43,271 nt of DNA from Candidatus Woesearchaeota archaeon (GTDB taxonomy: Archaea; Nanobdellota; Nanobdellia; SCGC-AAA011-G17; GW2011-AR20). Positions within the stretch are counted from its first letter, which is position 1, and every line of letters begins with the position of its first letter. Position numbers and translations under genes: made by a program. The stretch lies in NCBI GenBank assembly GCA_018303005.1, contig JAGVYY010000046.1, positions 1 to 43,271 on the forward strand. The letters are read 5' to 3'. Of the stretch, positions 29,229-37,592 are shown piece by piece. The notes beneath the pieces are model-generated. The model saw only the letters and a list, made by a program, of their open reading frames with translations. It did no database searches and was not told the origin of the DNA.

Positions 29229-29591
29229 TTAACCTATTATCCTTATTTTTTTCCCCTGTGGATTCTTTTTTATTAATTCTTTTATTGTAATTGCTTTTCC
29301 CATTTTATTTATCTTTTCTTTGGCTTCTCTTGAGAACTGATAGGCTGCGACTGTCAATTTTTTTGTCATTTCACCCATACCCAAGACTTTTCCAGGAACT
29401 ATGGCAGTTTCGCCTTCTCTTGTGTGTTTATCTATCCTGTAAATGTTTACTGATCTTCTTCTTCTTGTTGGTTTCTCTAGTTCATAAGCGATTCTCTTCC
29501 AGAGATTTATATTGCTGCTTTTAGCAGTCTCCTTTACATCATTTATTAGTTTCTGCAGTTCCGGGTTTGTTGGGCCTGTTCTTTTTACCAT
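29229..29591 (-). CDS. rpl18e: Ribosomal protein L18e
   Basis: RTGPTNPELQKLINDVKETAKSSNINLWKRIAYELEKPTRRRRSVN...VLGMGEMTKKLTVAAYQFS. Confidence 0.95.
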   Translation of the reverse strand: MVKRTGPTNPELQKLINDVKETAKSSNINLWKRIAYELEKPTRRRRSVNIYRIDKHTREGETAIVPGKVLGMGEMTKKLTVAAYQFSREAKEKINKMGKAITIKELIKKNPQGKKIRIIG

Positions 29592-29601
29592 GCTGATTTC
29601 A

Positions 29602-29856
29602 TTAATCTTCTGCTACCACATTTGGTTCTGGAAGCCTTGAAAAATATTTTTTTCCATCAAGATATGATATTTCCACTCTTGTGTATCTTTCGATTTGATG
29701 TATTATTGGAATAATATTTGTTTCGCTATATTCTTCTTTTAGACGTAGCTTTAAACTATCTTCGTTTATCTTGTTATTATCTATTGTCTGTTTTATTACT
29801 TTTTCCAATTCTTCCCTATTTAATGGTTCTTGTCTGCTGTTTTGTGTATTTGTCAT
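29602..29856 (-). CDS. Uncharacterized small protein
   Basis: ORF with ATG at 29856 preceded by AGGTGAATCTT SD-like sequence. Confidence 0.5.
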   Translation of the reverse strand: MTNTQNSRQEPLNREELEKVIKQTIDNNKINEDSLKLRLKEEYSETNIIPIIHQIERYTRVEISYLDGKKYFSRLPEPNVVAED

Positions 29857-29930
29857 AAGATTCACCTTTACCTCAGTTTTATTATATCTAGTTAAGCAGT
29901 TGATTGACATCAATTAGTTTTATAAATGTT

Positions 29931-29965
29931 TTTGTTAACACGTATTGTTAAGTTAGCGGGATCTA
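29931..29965 (+). repeat. Left inverted repeat of R-M module
   Basis: GTTAACACGTATTGTTAAGTTAGCGGGATCTA. Confidence 0.8.
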
Positions 29966-30018
29966 TTAAATGAATGGAATTCAGAAAGGGTTAAAAAGTA
30001 GTTTTCCTTTGCTTTTTT

Positions 30019-30732
30019 ATGTCAAAAGGTTTAATCCCATCAGCAATAGAAATTTTACAAAATGCAGAAAAGATAAATCCCAATCTTAATATTAATCAAT
30101 TACATTCTAAAACATTTGAATTAATGAAGCTGTATAGAACTAATTATTATGAAAGTAGAGTAAATGAACTTCTTTCAAGTAAAAATTTAATCAGCATATC
30201 AAATGAAATGAAATTAAGTATTAAGAAAGAACTATTAAACCCAATTATTGCTAATGAAACAGAATACAGTAACTTTATGGAGGAGGTATCTAGACGTGTT
30301 AGCCAAACCTTCCAAGTAATTTCTGGAAATTTAGCCGAGCTCTGTGTTGAAAGAGAATTAAATAAAATTGGTTTAAAGACAAATATTGATTATGTTAGAA
30401 AGAAGGAAAGGACAGATTTTATAATATATTATCGTGTTAATGGTAAACAGACTAAAAAGCATAGAATAGAAGTAAAGAATGTTAAGTTAAGAGAAAGAGG
30501 AGCAAGGGGATTGGCTTTTGATGGAGATAGTATGGTTGGTTTTTTTGATCAACCATCGGAATTTACTGAGTCTAATATTGAAATTATAGATGAACATTGT
30601 AAAAAAACAGGTGGATATTGTTACATACCCTTGGGAACTTTAGAATTAATTAAAAATAAAACTAAAAGATTTAAAGCAAATACGGAATTAGCTTTGGACA
30701 TGAAGAAATTTGTAAATGTTGGTTTTATTTAG
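30019..30732 (+). CDS. Type II restriction endonuclease-like PD-(D/E)xK protein
   Basis: GNLAELCVERELNKIG...RTDFIIYY...HRIEVKN; convergent with a DNA methyltransferase; TTAAAAAG box ~25 nt upstream. Confidence 0.7.
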   Translation: MSKGLIPSAIEILQNAEKINPNLNINQLHSKTFELMKLYRTNYYESRVNELLSSKNLISISNEMKLSIKKELLNPIIANETEYSNFMEEVSRRVSQTFQVISGNLAELCVERELNKIGLKTNIDYVRKKERTDFIIYYRVNGKQTKKHRIEVKNVKLRERGARGLAFDGDSMVGFFDQPSEFTESNIEIIDEHCKKTGGYCYIPLGTLELIKNKTKRFKANTELALDMKKFVNVGFI

Positions 30733-31603
30733 GGGGTCTCCAGAAATCTAAAATATATTCAAAAGTTGTTCCTAATGTTATATAATTGTTTGGATATCCA
30801 AAAATTCCAGCTCCATTAACAAGATTCCTTCTATCCCAAATAATTGTATTTCTTAATTCATAACCTGCTTTTTCTAATGCTTCTATAACATAAATATGCA
30901 AAGGTATTCTTTTATTTTCCCACCATAAATCTGTGATATTGATAATACAATGCGCTTTATATTTGAGTAATGGTAATATCCCTTTATAGATTTCCCCTAA
31001 AGCATTTGCGTATACTCTTGGTTCCATAGTTCCTAAATCTCTTGGATTATTAGAATATTGCTGGACTTTCATATAAATCTTATCTTGCCTTAAATTACCT
31101 CTTCTACTTTTGTTAAGTCTTTTTCTGTTTAGCATATTTGAATAAGGTGGTGAAGTAACACAAAGTGCCACTGATTCTTTCTCTAGATATTTTGGTATAT
31201 TTATAGCATCATCATTAATAATTATCTGCCTTGAAGAATCTTCTAATCTCTTTTGTTCTAATCTTTTTTTTGAGAAATTTACATATTCTTTTTTTAAATC
31301 AAATCCCACTGCATTTCTATCTAAATCTTTAGAGGCAATTAATGTAGTTCCAATACCAACAAAAGGATCTAAAACAAGTTCACCTTTATGTGTAAACAAT
31401 TGAATGCATTTTTTTGGCAGAGCTATCGGAAAAACAGCTGGATGTGTTTCTTTATCACGTATATCTCTTTTTTCATAAAAGAATTCCCACACAGCTACTT
31501 GATGGTGCAACCATTCTTTTGCACTTAAGCAATTAGTATGATTAAGAGGGCAATTACAAGTTTTCTCATTTAGAATGTTTAATGTTTTAACGTTTTTTTT
31601 CAT
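30725..31603 (-). CDS. DNA methyltransferase (N4/N6 amino-MTase)
   Basis: TSPPYSNML catalytic motif; LVLDPFVGIGTTLIASKDLDRNAVGFDL SAM motif. Confidence 0.9.
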   Translation of the reverse strand: MKKNVKTLNILNEKTCNCPLNHTNCLSAKEWLHHQVAVWEFFYEKRDIRDKETHPAVFPIALPKKCIQLFTHKGELVLDPFVGIGTTLIASKDLDRNAVGFDLKKEYVNFSKKRLEQKRLEDSSRQIIINDDAINIPKYLEKESVALCVTSPPYSNMLNRKRLNKSRRGNLRQDKIYMKVQQYSNNPRDLGTMEPRVYANALGEIYKGILPLLKYKAHCIINITDLWWENKRIPLHIYVIEALEKAGYELRNTIIWDRRNLVNGAGIFGYPNNYITLGTTFEYILDFWRPPK

Positions 31604-31748
31604 CTTTCTTATTTTTACGAGGTTTATTCCAATAAGGGCTTTTGCATTTAGGACATATTATAGGGTAATCTTCTTTGTTTCTAGGAACCCACTCATGAGA
31701 GCACCTTTCACATTTAAAGCCTTTAAAAATTAATTCAATTTCTCCCAT
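31587..31748 (-). CDS. 53-aa zinc-ribbon protein upstream of the methyltransferase
   Basis: MGEIELIFKGFKCERCSHEWVPRNKEDYPIICPKCKSPYWNKPRKNKKDEKKR; CxxC...CxxC; not in the ORF track. Confidence 0.75.
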   Translation of the reverse strand: MGEIELIFKGFKCERCSHEWVPRNKEDYPIICPKCKSPYWNKPRKNKKDEKKR

Positions 31749-31833
31749 ATATAAAAATAATTATACTGAACTATTTAAACCTTACTCTTTTAAGTCATAC
31801 TTTTATAGTAATAACTTACAAACGAAATATATG

Positions 31834-31867
31834 TAGATCCCACTAACTTAACAATACATTGTTAACA
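31834..31867 (-). repeat. Right inverted repeat of R-M module
   Basis: Reverse complement GTTAACAATGTATTGTTAAGTTAGTGGGATCTA matches the left copy with one indel and two to three substitutions. Confidence 0.8.
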
Positions 31868-32004
31868 GAATTTTTTAAATGTTGTTATTTTTTTGTTACA
31901 TTTTAGATAAGAGCTACTTGCTAAACAAACTTGCTGCCAGAACCAATTGAGATAAAGAGTTTACATTAAAAAAATTTATATATACAGCATATAGCAGATA
32001 AATA

Positions 32005-33132
32005 ATGAAAGAATATTTTGTCTGGATAAGAAACAAGATTAATTCTTTTCTTTATAGAAATGTACTTAGGCGGATATTCTTCAAAGTAGATCCTGAAACC
32101 ATGCATGATAATGTTATAGCAATAGGCAGATTTTTAGGTAATTACTTTTTTACAAGGAAACTTGTGGCTCTTCTTTATTCTTATTCTGATAAAAGATTAG
32201 AGCAAAATATCCTTGGGATTACATTTCCTAATCCTGTTGGCCTTGCTGCAGGTTTTGATAAAAATGCACAACTGACAGACATTCTTCCTTCTGTGGGATT
32301 TGGTTTTGCAGAAATAGGCTCTGTAACAGGAAAGCCATGTGAGGGAAATCCAAAACCAAGATTATGGAGATTGAAAAAATCCAAGAGCCTTGTTGTCAAT
32401 TATGGTTTGAAAAGTGAAGGATGTAAAAAAATTTCAAATCAGCTAAGAAATAAGAAGTTCAGTATCCCTATAGGGATAAGCGTTGCCAAAACAAATAGCA
32501 AAGAGACTGTAGATACTGATCATGGAATAAAAGATTATGTCATAGCATACAGGGCATTTGATAATATAGGAGCGTATACTACAATTAACATAAGCTGTCC
32601 AAATGCATTTGGCGGACAACCATTCACAAGTGCCAGGAAATTAGACATGCTTCTTGACAAAATAGACAGGATATCAGTTAAGAAACCTGTTTTCCTGAAG
32701 ATCTCTCCTGACTTGAATAAAAAAGAAATAGACAGCATCATCAAAGTTTCCTTAAACCATAATATAAAGGGATTTGTTTGCACAAATCTTACAAAAAACA
32801 GGAATAACAAAAAGATAATTGATAGAGTTGTTCCAGAGAAAGGAGGAATAAGCGGAAAGGTTTTAGAGGATAAGGCAGATGATGTTATAAGATATGTCTA
32901 TAAGAAGACAAGAGGAAGATTTATCATAATAGGATGTGGTGGAATCTTTTGCGGAGAAGATGCGTATAGAAAAATCAGGGCAGGGGCTTCAATGATTCAG
33001 ATTATAACTGGCATGATATATGAAGGACCTCAAGTTGTAAGCGAAATCAACAGGAATCTGGTCACGCTATTAAAGAAAGATGGATTCAATAACATTGCAG
33101 AAGCAATAGGCACTGCAGCATTGAAACAATAG
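32005..33132 (+). CDS. pyrD: Dihydroorotate dehydrogenase, class 2-like
   Basis: DPETMHDNVI, NPVGLAAGFDKNAQ, GFAEIGSVTGKPCEGNPKPRLWRL, NISCPNAFGGQPF, GCGGIFCGEDAYRKIRAGASMIQIITGMIYEGP; TTTATATATA ~25 nt upstream of ATG. Confidence 0.92.
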   Translation: MKEYFVWIRNKINSFLYRNVLRRIFFKVDPETMHDNVIAIGRFLGNYFFTRKLVALLYSYSDKRLEQNILGITFPNPVGLAAGFDKNAQLTDILPSVGFGFAEIGSVTGKPCEGNPKPRLWRLKKSKSLVVNYGLKSEGCKKISNQLRNKKFSIPIGISVAKTNSKETVDTDHGIKDYVIAYRAFDNIGAYTTINISCPNAFGGQPFTSARKLDMLLDKIDRISVKKPVFLKISPDLNKKEIDSIIKVSLNHNIKGFVCTNLTKNRNNKKIIDRVVPEKGGISGKVLEDKADDVIRYVYKKTRGRFIIIGCGGIFCGEDAYRKIRAGASMIQIITGMIYEGPQVVSEINRNLVTLLKKDGFNNIAEAIGTAALKQ

Positions 33133-33354
33133 ATGATATAATGCTACATAAAATTAGATCATAGGAAGATGTTGTTTTAAAGATAATATCAGTCTTATGT
33201 TAGGTTGATTTCATGCTGTTTTTAAGAAATTTTTTATTACATAGTATCTGACAAAAGTTTTAACTTAATATTAATCCATTTAATAAGGAAAATTAGATAT
33301 AAGGATTATTATTTTAGTAAGCAAATATTTATGTCTTCTGCTAACATTACACAA

Positions 33355-35733
33355 TTATCCCTCTCTCAGATAACCCCAAGTATGCAGTCTGTCACTGTCT
33401 TCATACCATCTGTCACCAATATCAGTTCTGTAATACATGTTCGGAATAAGTATGTTCTTTACCCTATGGTAAGCTTGATTTTGTGCTTGTTTCATTGTAG
33501 GCCCTGTGCCACAGACAGTCAATAAGAAACCAGATGTTCCGGCAACAACCCATTCGTCATTTATCTTTTTTATATCTTCAATGTGCACTCCTTCAAGATT
33601 CGGTTTCTTAAATAATATGACAGACTCTTTGGACTTGGCAGTGAGTGTTTCTATATCTTTAAAAGGAAAAGGCGGAACCACAATAGCGACACCAACCTGG
33701 AATCCGTTTCTTACATTTAGCTTTGGTTTTTTTCCTTGTGCTAATTCATATAAAAATTCACTGATATGACTTATCATTCCTTCCTGTTGTATGCTTATAG
33801 TAGGATACCCAAACCTGGAAGTGAATTCTAAGGGATAAATTCCGTTGCTGTTTACCATGCAGTTTATGTCGATATATCCTATATAGCCCTCTTCAGCAAG
33901 CTTCGGTTCAATCTTTTTCAGTGTGTTATTAAAAAGCTTGTTAGGTCCGCTCCAGAACATTGATGTATTGCCACACCAGTATGGCTTACCATTTCTTCTT
34001 ACATACATTATGTGATTTTTCACAGTTGCACAATAAACCTTCTTATTATATCTGATTTTTTTTATTTCTTTTCCATCTGCTATAACATCTAAATTCTTGG
34101 TTCTCTCATGTATCTCATATTGTAGCTTTGGCCTATGGGCAAGATTATTCTCGAGGAAAGCTTTTTTTCCTGTTACCTTTTTTATGACAGCAACTCTTCC
34201 TGTCTTCAAGGCCAATTCCTGGATGTCATTGGCTAATTCTTTAGAATATGTATAAAATACCCTGTAATCTTCTCCAATTATTTTTCCGTTGCATAGGCAA
34301 TACCAATCAAGAAACAGATTTATCTGCGTAGGCGCGAGGTCTTTTATTATGCCTGGAATATATTTTTTACTTTCTTCTTTAAATTCATCAAGATAAGAGG
34401 CTAGTTGTTTGTTATATGTGTAATATTCAGAGTTATTTTCTCTGAAATTAAATGGGATCTTATCAAGAATATGCTTTAACATCATTTGCTTTTCTATCTG
34501 TTTTTCTCCGTTTATCCGGTAAATGCCTGTATCGGTAATATCTATTTTATCAATACATATTTTGCTGCCTGATACATGACCATTAGAAAGCCACATCCCA
34601 AAAAAAGGCAGCCAATCATCCATATCAACTTTGATTTCATAAGAATCAGAGATCAATAACTGGTTTTTTTGGTAGTCATTTTGATAACTACCTGAAAGAA
34701 CCGGCTTCAGCAAAAAACTCTTGATTGTGTTGCTGCGCCAAATTCCTGTTCTCTTAATCAAACTTTGATGCTGCAAATCTCTTGCTTTTACAAACTCAAA
34801 ACTATTGTTTTTCTCCTTTGCATCAAAATTTGAAGAAACAAACATGTTATGGTCAGGTGTAACAGCAATATCTAAATCTTCATTCTTTATTTTTATCAAT
34901 TCCTTATGGTGGCTAAATGCAACGATTAATTCAGGTTTATTAAACTCAATGTTATCATTATCAGGGTTTAGCGTACAGATTTTATCATTATGGTCTAGAC
35001 CCTTGAAATATTTCCATCCTTTTTCAGTCAAAACTTCTGTATTTTCGTCATAACAACCCATTTCTCCAGTGCTTGGCCCTATATTGCCTGGAAATAATTT
35101 TTTGTGCTCAAAATTAATATTTATTGGATAAACAAACTCTTTTCCGTTAAAAAAAGCACCAACCGCAGCTTCTACCCCATTAATTCTTTTTTGCAGCTGA
35201 AAAGAATGCATTTTTTTTGACCATGCCCTTTTATAGTCATCAAGAACTTTGATAACATCTTTTCCATCTTCTTCTTCTCCGACAAATAACAATCCTTTAT
35301 TGGTCTGTATTTGCCCGCTTGGCTTTATGACATATCTTCCAGGATTCCTGGTTACAAATTCAATGGCATCATCAAAAGAGGTGAAATTATTGTATGGGAG
35401 TGTATTCACACCTGCTTTTTTTAGTTCATCTTGCCCAAAGGACCTGTCATCTTCTAGTTTATCAGTGTATGGTGAACCACCCACAACAAGTTTTCCCTGG
35501 TCTCTTAACTTCTTGGCCTTATTACCAAAGACAACATCATCAAAAATTATAATATCTGCCCATTCAACATCTTTTTCCCAATCATCTGATTTTGGGACAA
35601 ATCCGTCAGCTACATCTTTTTCTTCTGGATTCTTAATAAAATATCTTACATAATGTCCTTCTTGTATGACTTTCCAGGCAGTATCACCTATAAGTGCATC
35701 ATTAGAGACGAACAGAAACTTTTTTTGATCCAT
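33355..35733 (-). CDS. purD: ATP-grasp phosphoribosylamine-glycine ligase-like protein interrupted by an intein
   Basis: Exteins ...GNIGPSTGEMG / TSMFWSGPNKLF... join into a continuous GARS-like ATP-grasp. Confidence 0.8.
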   Translation of the reverse strand: MDQKKFLFVSNDALIGDTAWKVIQEGHYVRYFIKNPEEKDVADGFVPKSDDWEKDVEWADIIIFDDVVFGNKAKKLRDQGKLVVGGSPYTDKLEDDRSFGQDELKKAGVNTLPYNNFTSFDDAIEFVTRNPGRYVIKPSGQIQTNKGLLFVGEEEDGKDVIKVLDDYKRAWSKKMHSFQLQKRINGVEAAVGAFFNGKEFVYPININFEHKKLFPGNIGPSTGEMGCYDENTEVLTEKGWKYFKGLDHNDKICTLNPDNDNIEFNKPELIVAFSHHKELIKIKNEDLDIAVTPDHNMFVSSNFDAKEKNNSFEFVKARDLQHQSLIKRTGIWRSNTIKSFLLKPVLSGSYQNDYQKNQLLISDSYEIKVDMDDWLPFFGMWLSNGHVSGSKICIDKIDITDTGIYRINGEKQIEKQMMLKHILDKIPFNFRENNSEYYTYNKQLASYLDEFKEESKKYIPGIIKDLAPTQINLFLDWYCLCNGKIIGEDYRVFYTYSKELANDIQELALKTGRVAVIKKVTGKKAFLENNLAHRPKLQYEIHERTKNLDVIADGKEIKKIRYNKKVYCATVKNHIMYVRRNGKPYWCGNTSMFWSGPNKLFNNTLKKIEPKLAEEGYIGYIDINCMVNSNGIYPLEFTSRFGYPTISIQQEGMISHISEFLYELAQGKKPKLNVRNGFQVGVAIVVPPFPFKDIETLTAKSKESVILFKKPNLEGVHIEDIKKINDEWVVAGTSGFLLTVCGTGPTMKQAQNQAYHRVKNILIPNMYYRTDIGDRWYEDSDRLHTWGYLREG
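33967..35055 (-). mobile_element. Intein (363 aa) with degenerate LAGLIDADG-like domain
   Basis: N-terminal CYDENTEVLTEKGWKYF, block B DIAVTPDHNMFV, block F/G KVYCATVKNHIMYVRRNGKPYWCGN|T. Confidence 0.92.
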
Positions 35734-35865
35734 TATAATATTTAATTTATGTTTTTATTTATATTCTTTTCTATGATTTTTTATAATATTCAACTGGAAT
35801 CTTAAAATAAATTCTAAAAACGGATTAACAAAACCTTTTTATAATCTTTAGTTATATGGATTGAT

Positions 35866-36192
35866 GTGATACCCGGAATTAACCCAAAACAAATGGAGAA
35901 GATGATGAAGCAGCTGGGCATGAAGCAGCAGCACATTGATGCAAGAGTAGTTATAATAAGATTAGACGACAAGGAACTGATAATAAAAAATCCTGAGGTT
36001 CTAAAAGTCAATATGATGGGACAGGAGACTTTCCAGATAACAGGAAAGATTGAGGAGAAGGAATTATTGGATGAAGGGGATGTTTCCCTGATTCAGAAAG
36101 AATCCGGCTGCACAAGAGAAGAGGCAATAAAGACTTTGAAAGAGAATAATGGAGATATTGCAGCATCTATCATTGCTTTAAAAAATGAGTAA
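35866..36192 (+). CDS. nac: Nascent polypeptide-associated complex protein
   Basis: NPKQMEKMMKQLGMKQQHIDARVVIIRLDDKELIIKNPEVLKVNMMGQETFQITG + UBA-like C-terminus. Confidence 0.92.
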   Translation: MIPGINPKQMEKMMKQLGMKQQHIDARVVIIRLDDKELIIKNPEVLKVNMMGQETFQITGKIEEKELLDEGDVSLIQKESGCTREEAIKTLKENNGDIAASIIALKNE

Positions 36193-36273
36193 GATGTAAG
36201 TACAATAAGCAATAATTACAATAGCCTAATATCAAAATCAATAAACTATAAATATTTATCCTACTTCCTATAA

Positions 36274-36750
36274 TTGATGGATATTAACTATAATGAGCAA
36301 TTAACCAAGGGAAACAGGCTCTTTAGAGCAGCGGATCACTTAGCTTATGTTACCTATCCTTTTTTGAAGGATAACAAGCTGATAATTGCAATAACGGAAA
36401 ATTTATATAATTCTATGATATACCACTTAACTGCGCTTTTACAGTTTGAGATATACTATAAAAGACTGCATGAAATGCCCCTGGATACCTTAGACAAGAT
36501 AAGGACATTTCAGGAACATTGCATGTATAGGTATAATTTTAATGCGAGACAAATAGAAATAATAAAGGATTTGCATAACTTAATGAAAGAAAGAAAAAAT
36601 AGCATAATGGAATTTTGCAGGAATGACAAATACATAATTTACAACAATATTGAGGTAAAAAGCATTTCTATAAATACCTTGAGAAATTATCTGTTCATAT
36701 CAAAAGATTTTGTGAGGAAGATTAATCTAATAATACAAAATGCTAAATGA
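36274..36750 (+). CDS. Uncharacterized helical protein, paralog of the next gene
   Basis: RLFRAADHLAYVT...NLYNSMIYHLTALL. Confidence 0.6.
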   Translation: MMDINYNEQLTKGNRLFRAADHLAYVTYPFLKDNKLIIAITENLYNSMIYHLTALLQFEIYYKRLHEMPLDTLDKIRTFQEHCMYRYNFNARQIEIIKDLHNLMKERKNSIMEFCRNDKYIIYNNIEVKSISINTLRNYLFISKDFVRKINLIIQNAK

Positions 36751-37180
36751 AGCCAAGGAAGAACTGAAAAGAGCAGATCATCTGCTGTATGTCACGTTAA
36801 AATATACAAGAACAGGAGATGTGATAAAGAATACAATCCATAGACTGGTAAATGCATTTGACAATGCTGTCATATACTCTCTGGAGATCTTAAAGACCAA
36901 AAAGAAGACGAAGATAATACCATTGACTCCGATATCAAGGGCTGAGCTATTAATGAAATTGTATAAAAAGCCTGAAATGAAGTATTTTCTTGATTTTTAT
37001 TTCCTGCTAAAAAAGATTGACAAGGCTGAATTCTATAAAAGAGAAGAATTCAGGAAAAATGTGGCTTTGATTGTTGAATGCGGTGATGAGGTTATTCAGG
37101 TTGATACTGAAACACTGCAGGAATATTTTTTAAAAACAAAGTCTTTCCTGGAGTATATCCAGGAAAAATTCAAGACGTAA
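36740..37180 (+). CDS. Uncharacterized helical protein, paralog of the previous gene
   Basis: ELKRADHLLYVT...RLVNAFDNAVIYSLEIL; 11-nt overlap with the upstream ORF. Confidence 0.6.
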   Translation: MLNEAKEELKRADHLLYVTLKYTRTGDVIKNTIHRLVNAFDNAVIYSLEILKTKKKTKIIPLTPISRAELLMKLYKKPEMKYFLDFYFLLKKIDKAEFYKREEFRKNVALIVECGDEVIQVDTETLQEYFLKTKSFLEYIQEKFKT

Positions 37181-37204
37181 GTGTTTGTTTATATATCTGA
37201 ATTA

Positions 37205-37225
37205 CCACTAGTCTCGGACTAGTGG
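37205..37225. other. 9-bp stem hairpin CCACTAGTC-TCG-GACTAGTGG
   Basis: Perfect inverted repeat, 3-nt loop. Confidence 0.8.
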
Positions 37226-37265
37226 CGTAAGCACAAGCTGTTTCTACTAATAAAATAAAGAAAAA

Positions 37266-37290
37266 TAGTGCGAAGAATGTTTTCGCACTA
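37266..37290. other. 9-bp stem hairpin TAGTGCGAA-GAATGTT-TTCGCACTA
   Basis: Perfect inverted repeat; 3' arm CACTAG can alternatively pair with CTAGTG downstream. Confidence 0.75.
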
Positions 37291-37371
37291 GAATAGTTAG
37301 ATCTAGTGTGAGCTATTTCTTCGAGATTAATAAAACTTTCTAAAAAAGGTTCTGTTAAGTTAATTAATGTT

Positions 37372-37419
37372 TTATAAATAAAGCCTCTTTTCAAATTATA
37401 AATAAACCCTCTTTTCAAA
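37372..37419. repeat. Two-copy 24-bp tandem repeat
   Basis: TTATAAATAAAGCCTCTTTTCAAA / TTATAAATAAACCCTCTTTTCAAA, one mismatch. Confidence 0.85.
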
Positions 37420-37592
37420 AGATATTAAAATGAAGTTTCTTCCCGAGAAAGAAGGTCATATCAACCTAAAATAACTCTAAAAATTAATCAGCATTACTTA
37501 GGTTAACACTTCCTTATTCATATATCACAGCTTAAATTTATCAGTCAATTCATAGAAACATTTTTAATTAGTTATTATTTACAGGTTTTTAG

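Noticed and set aside
30019-31748. Idea that the R-M module is a prophage remnant
   Set aside because: No structural, packaging or integrase genes between the inverted repeats
35249-35653. 134-aa plus-strand ORF
   Set aside because: Antisense to the purD N-extein; serine-rich shadow translation
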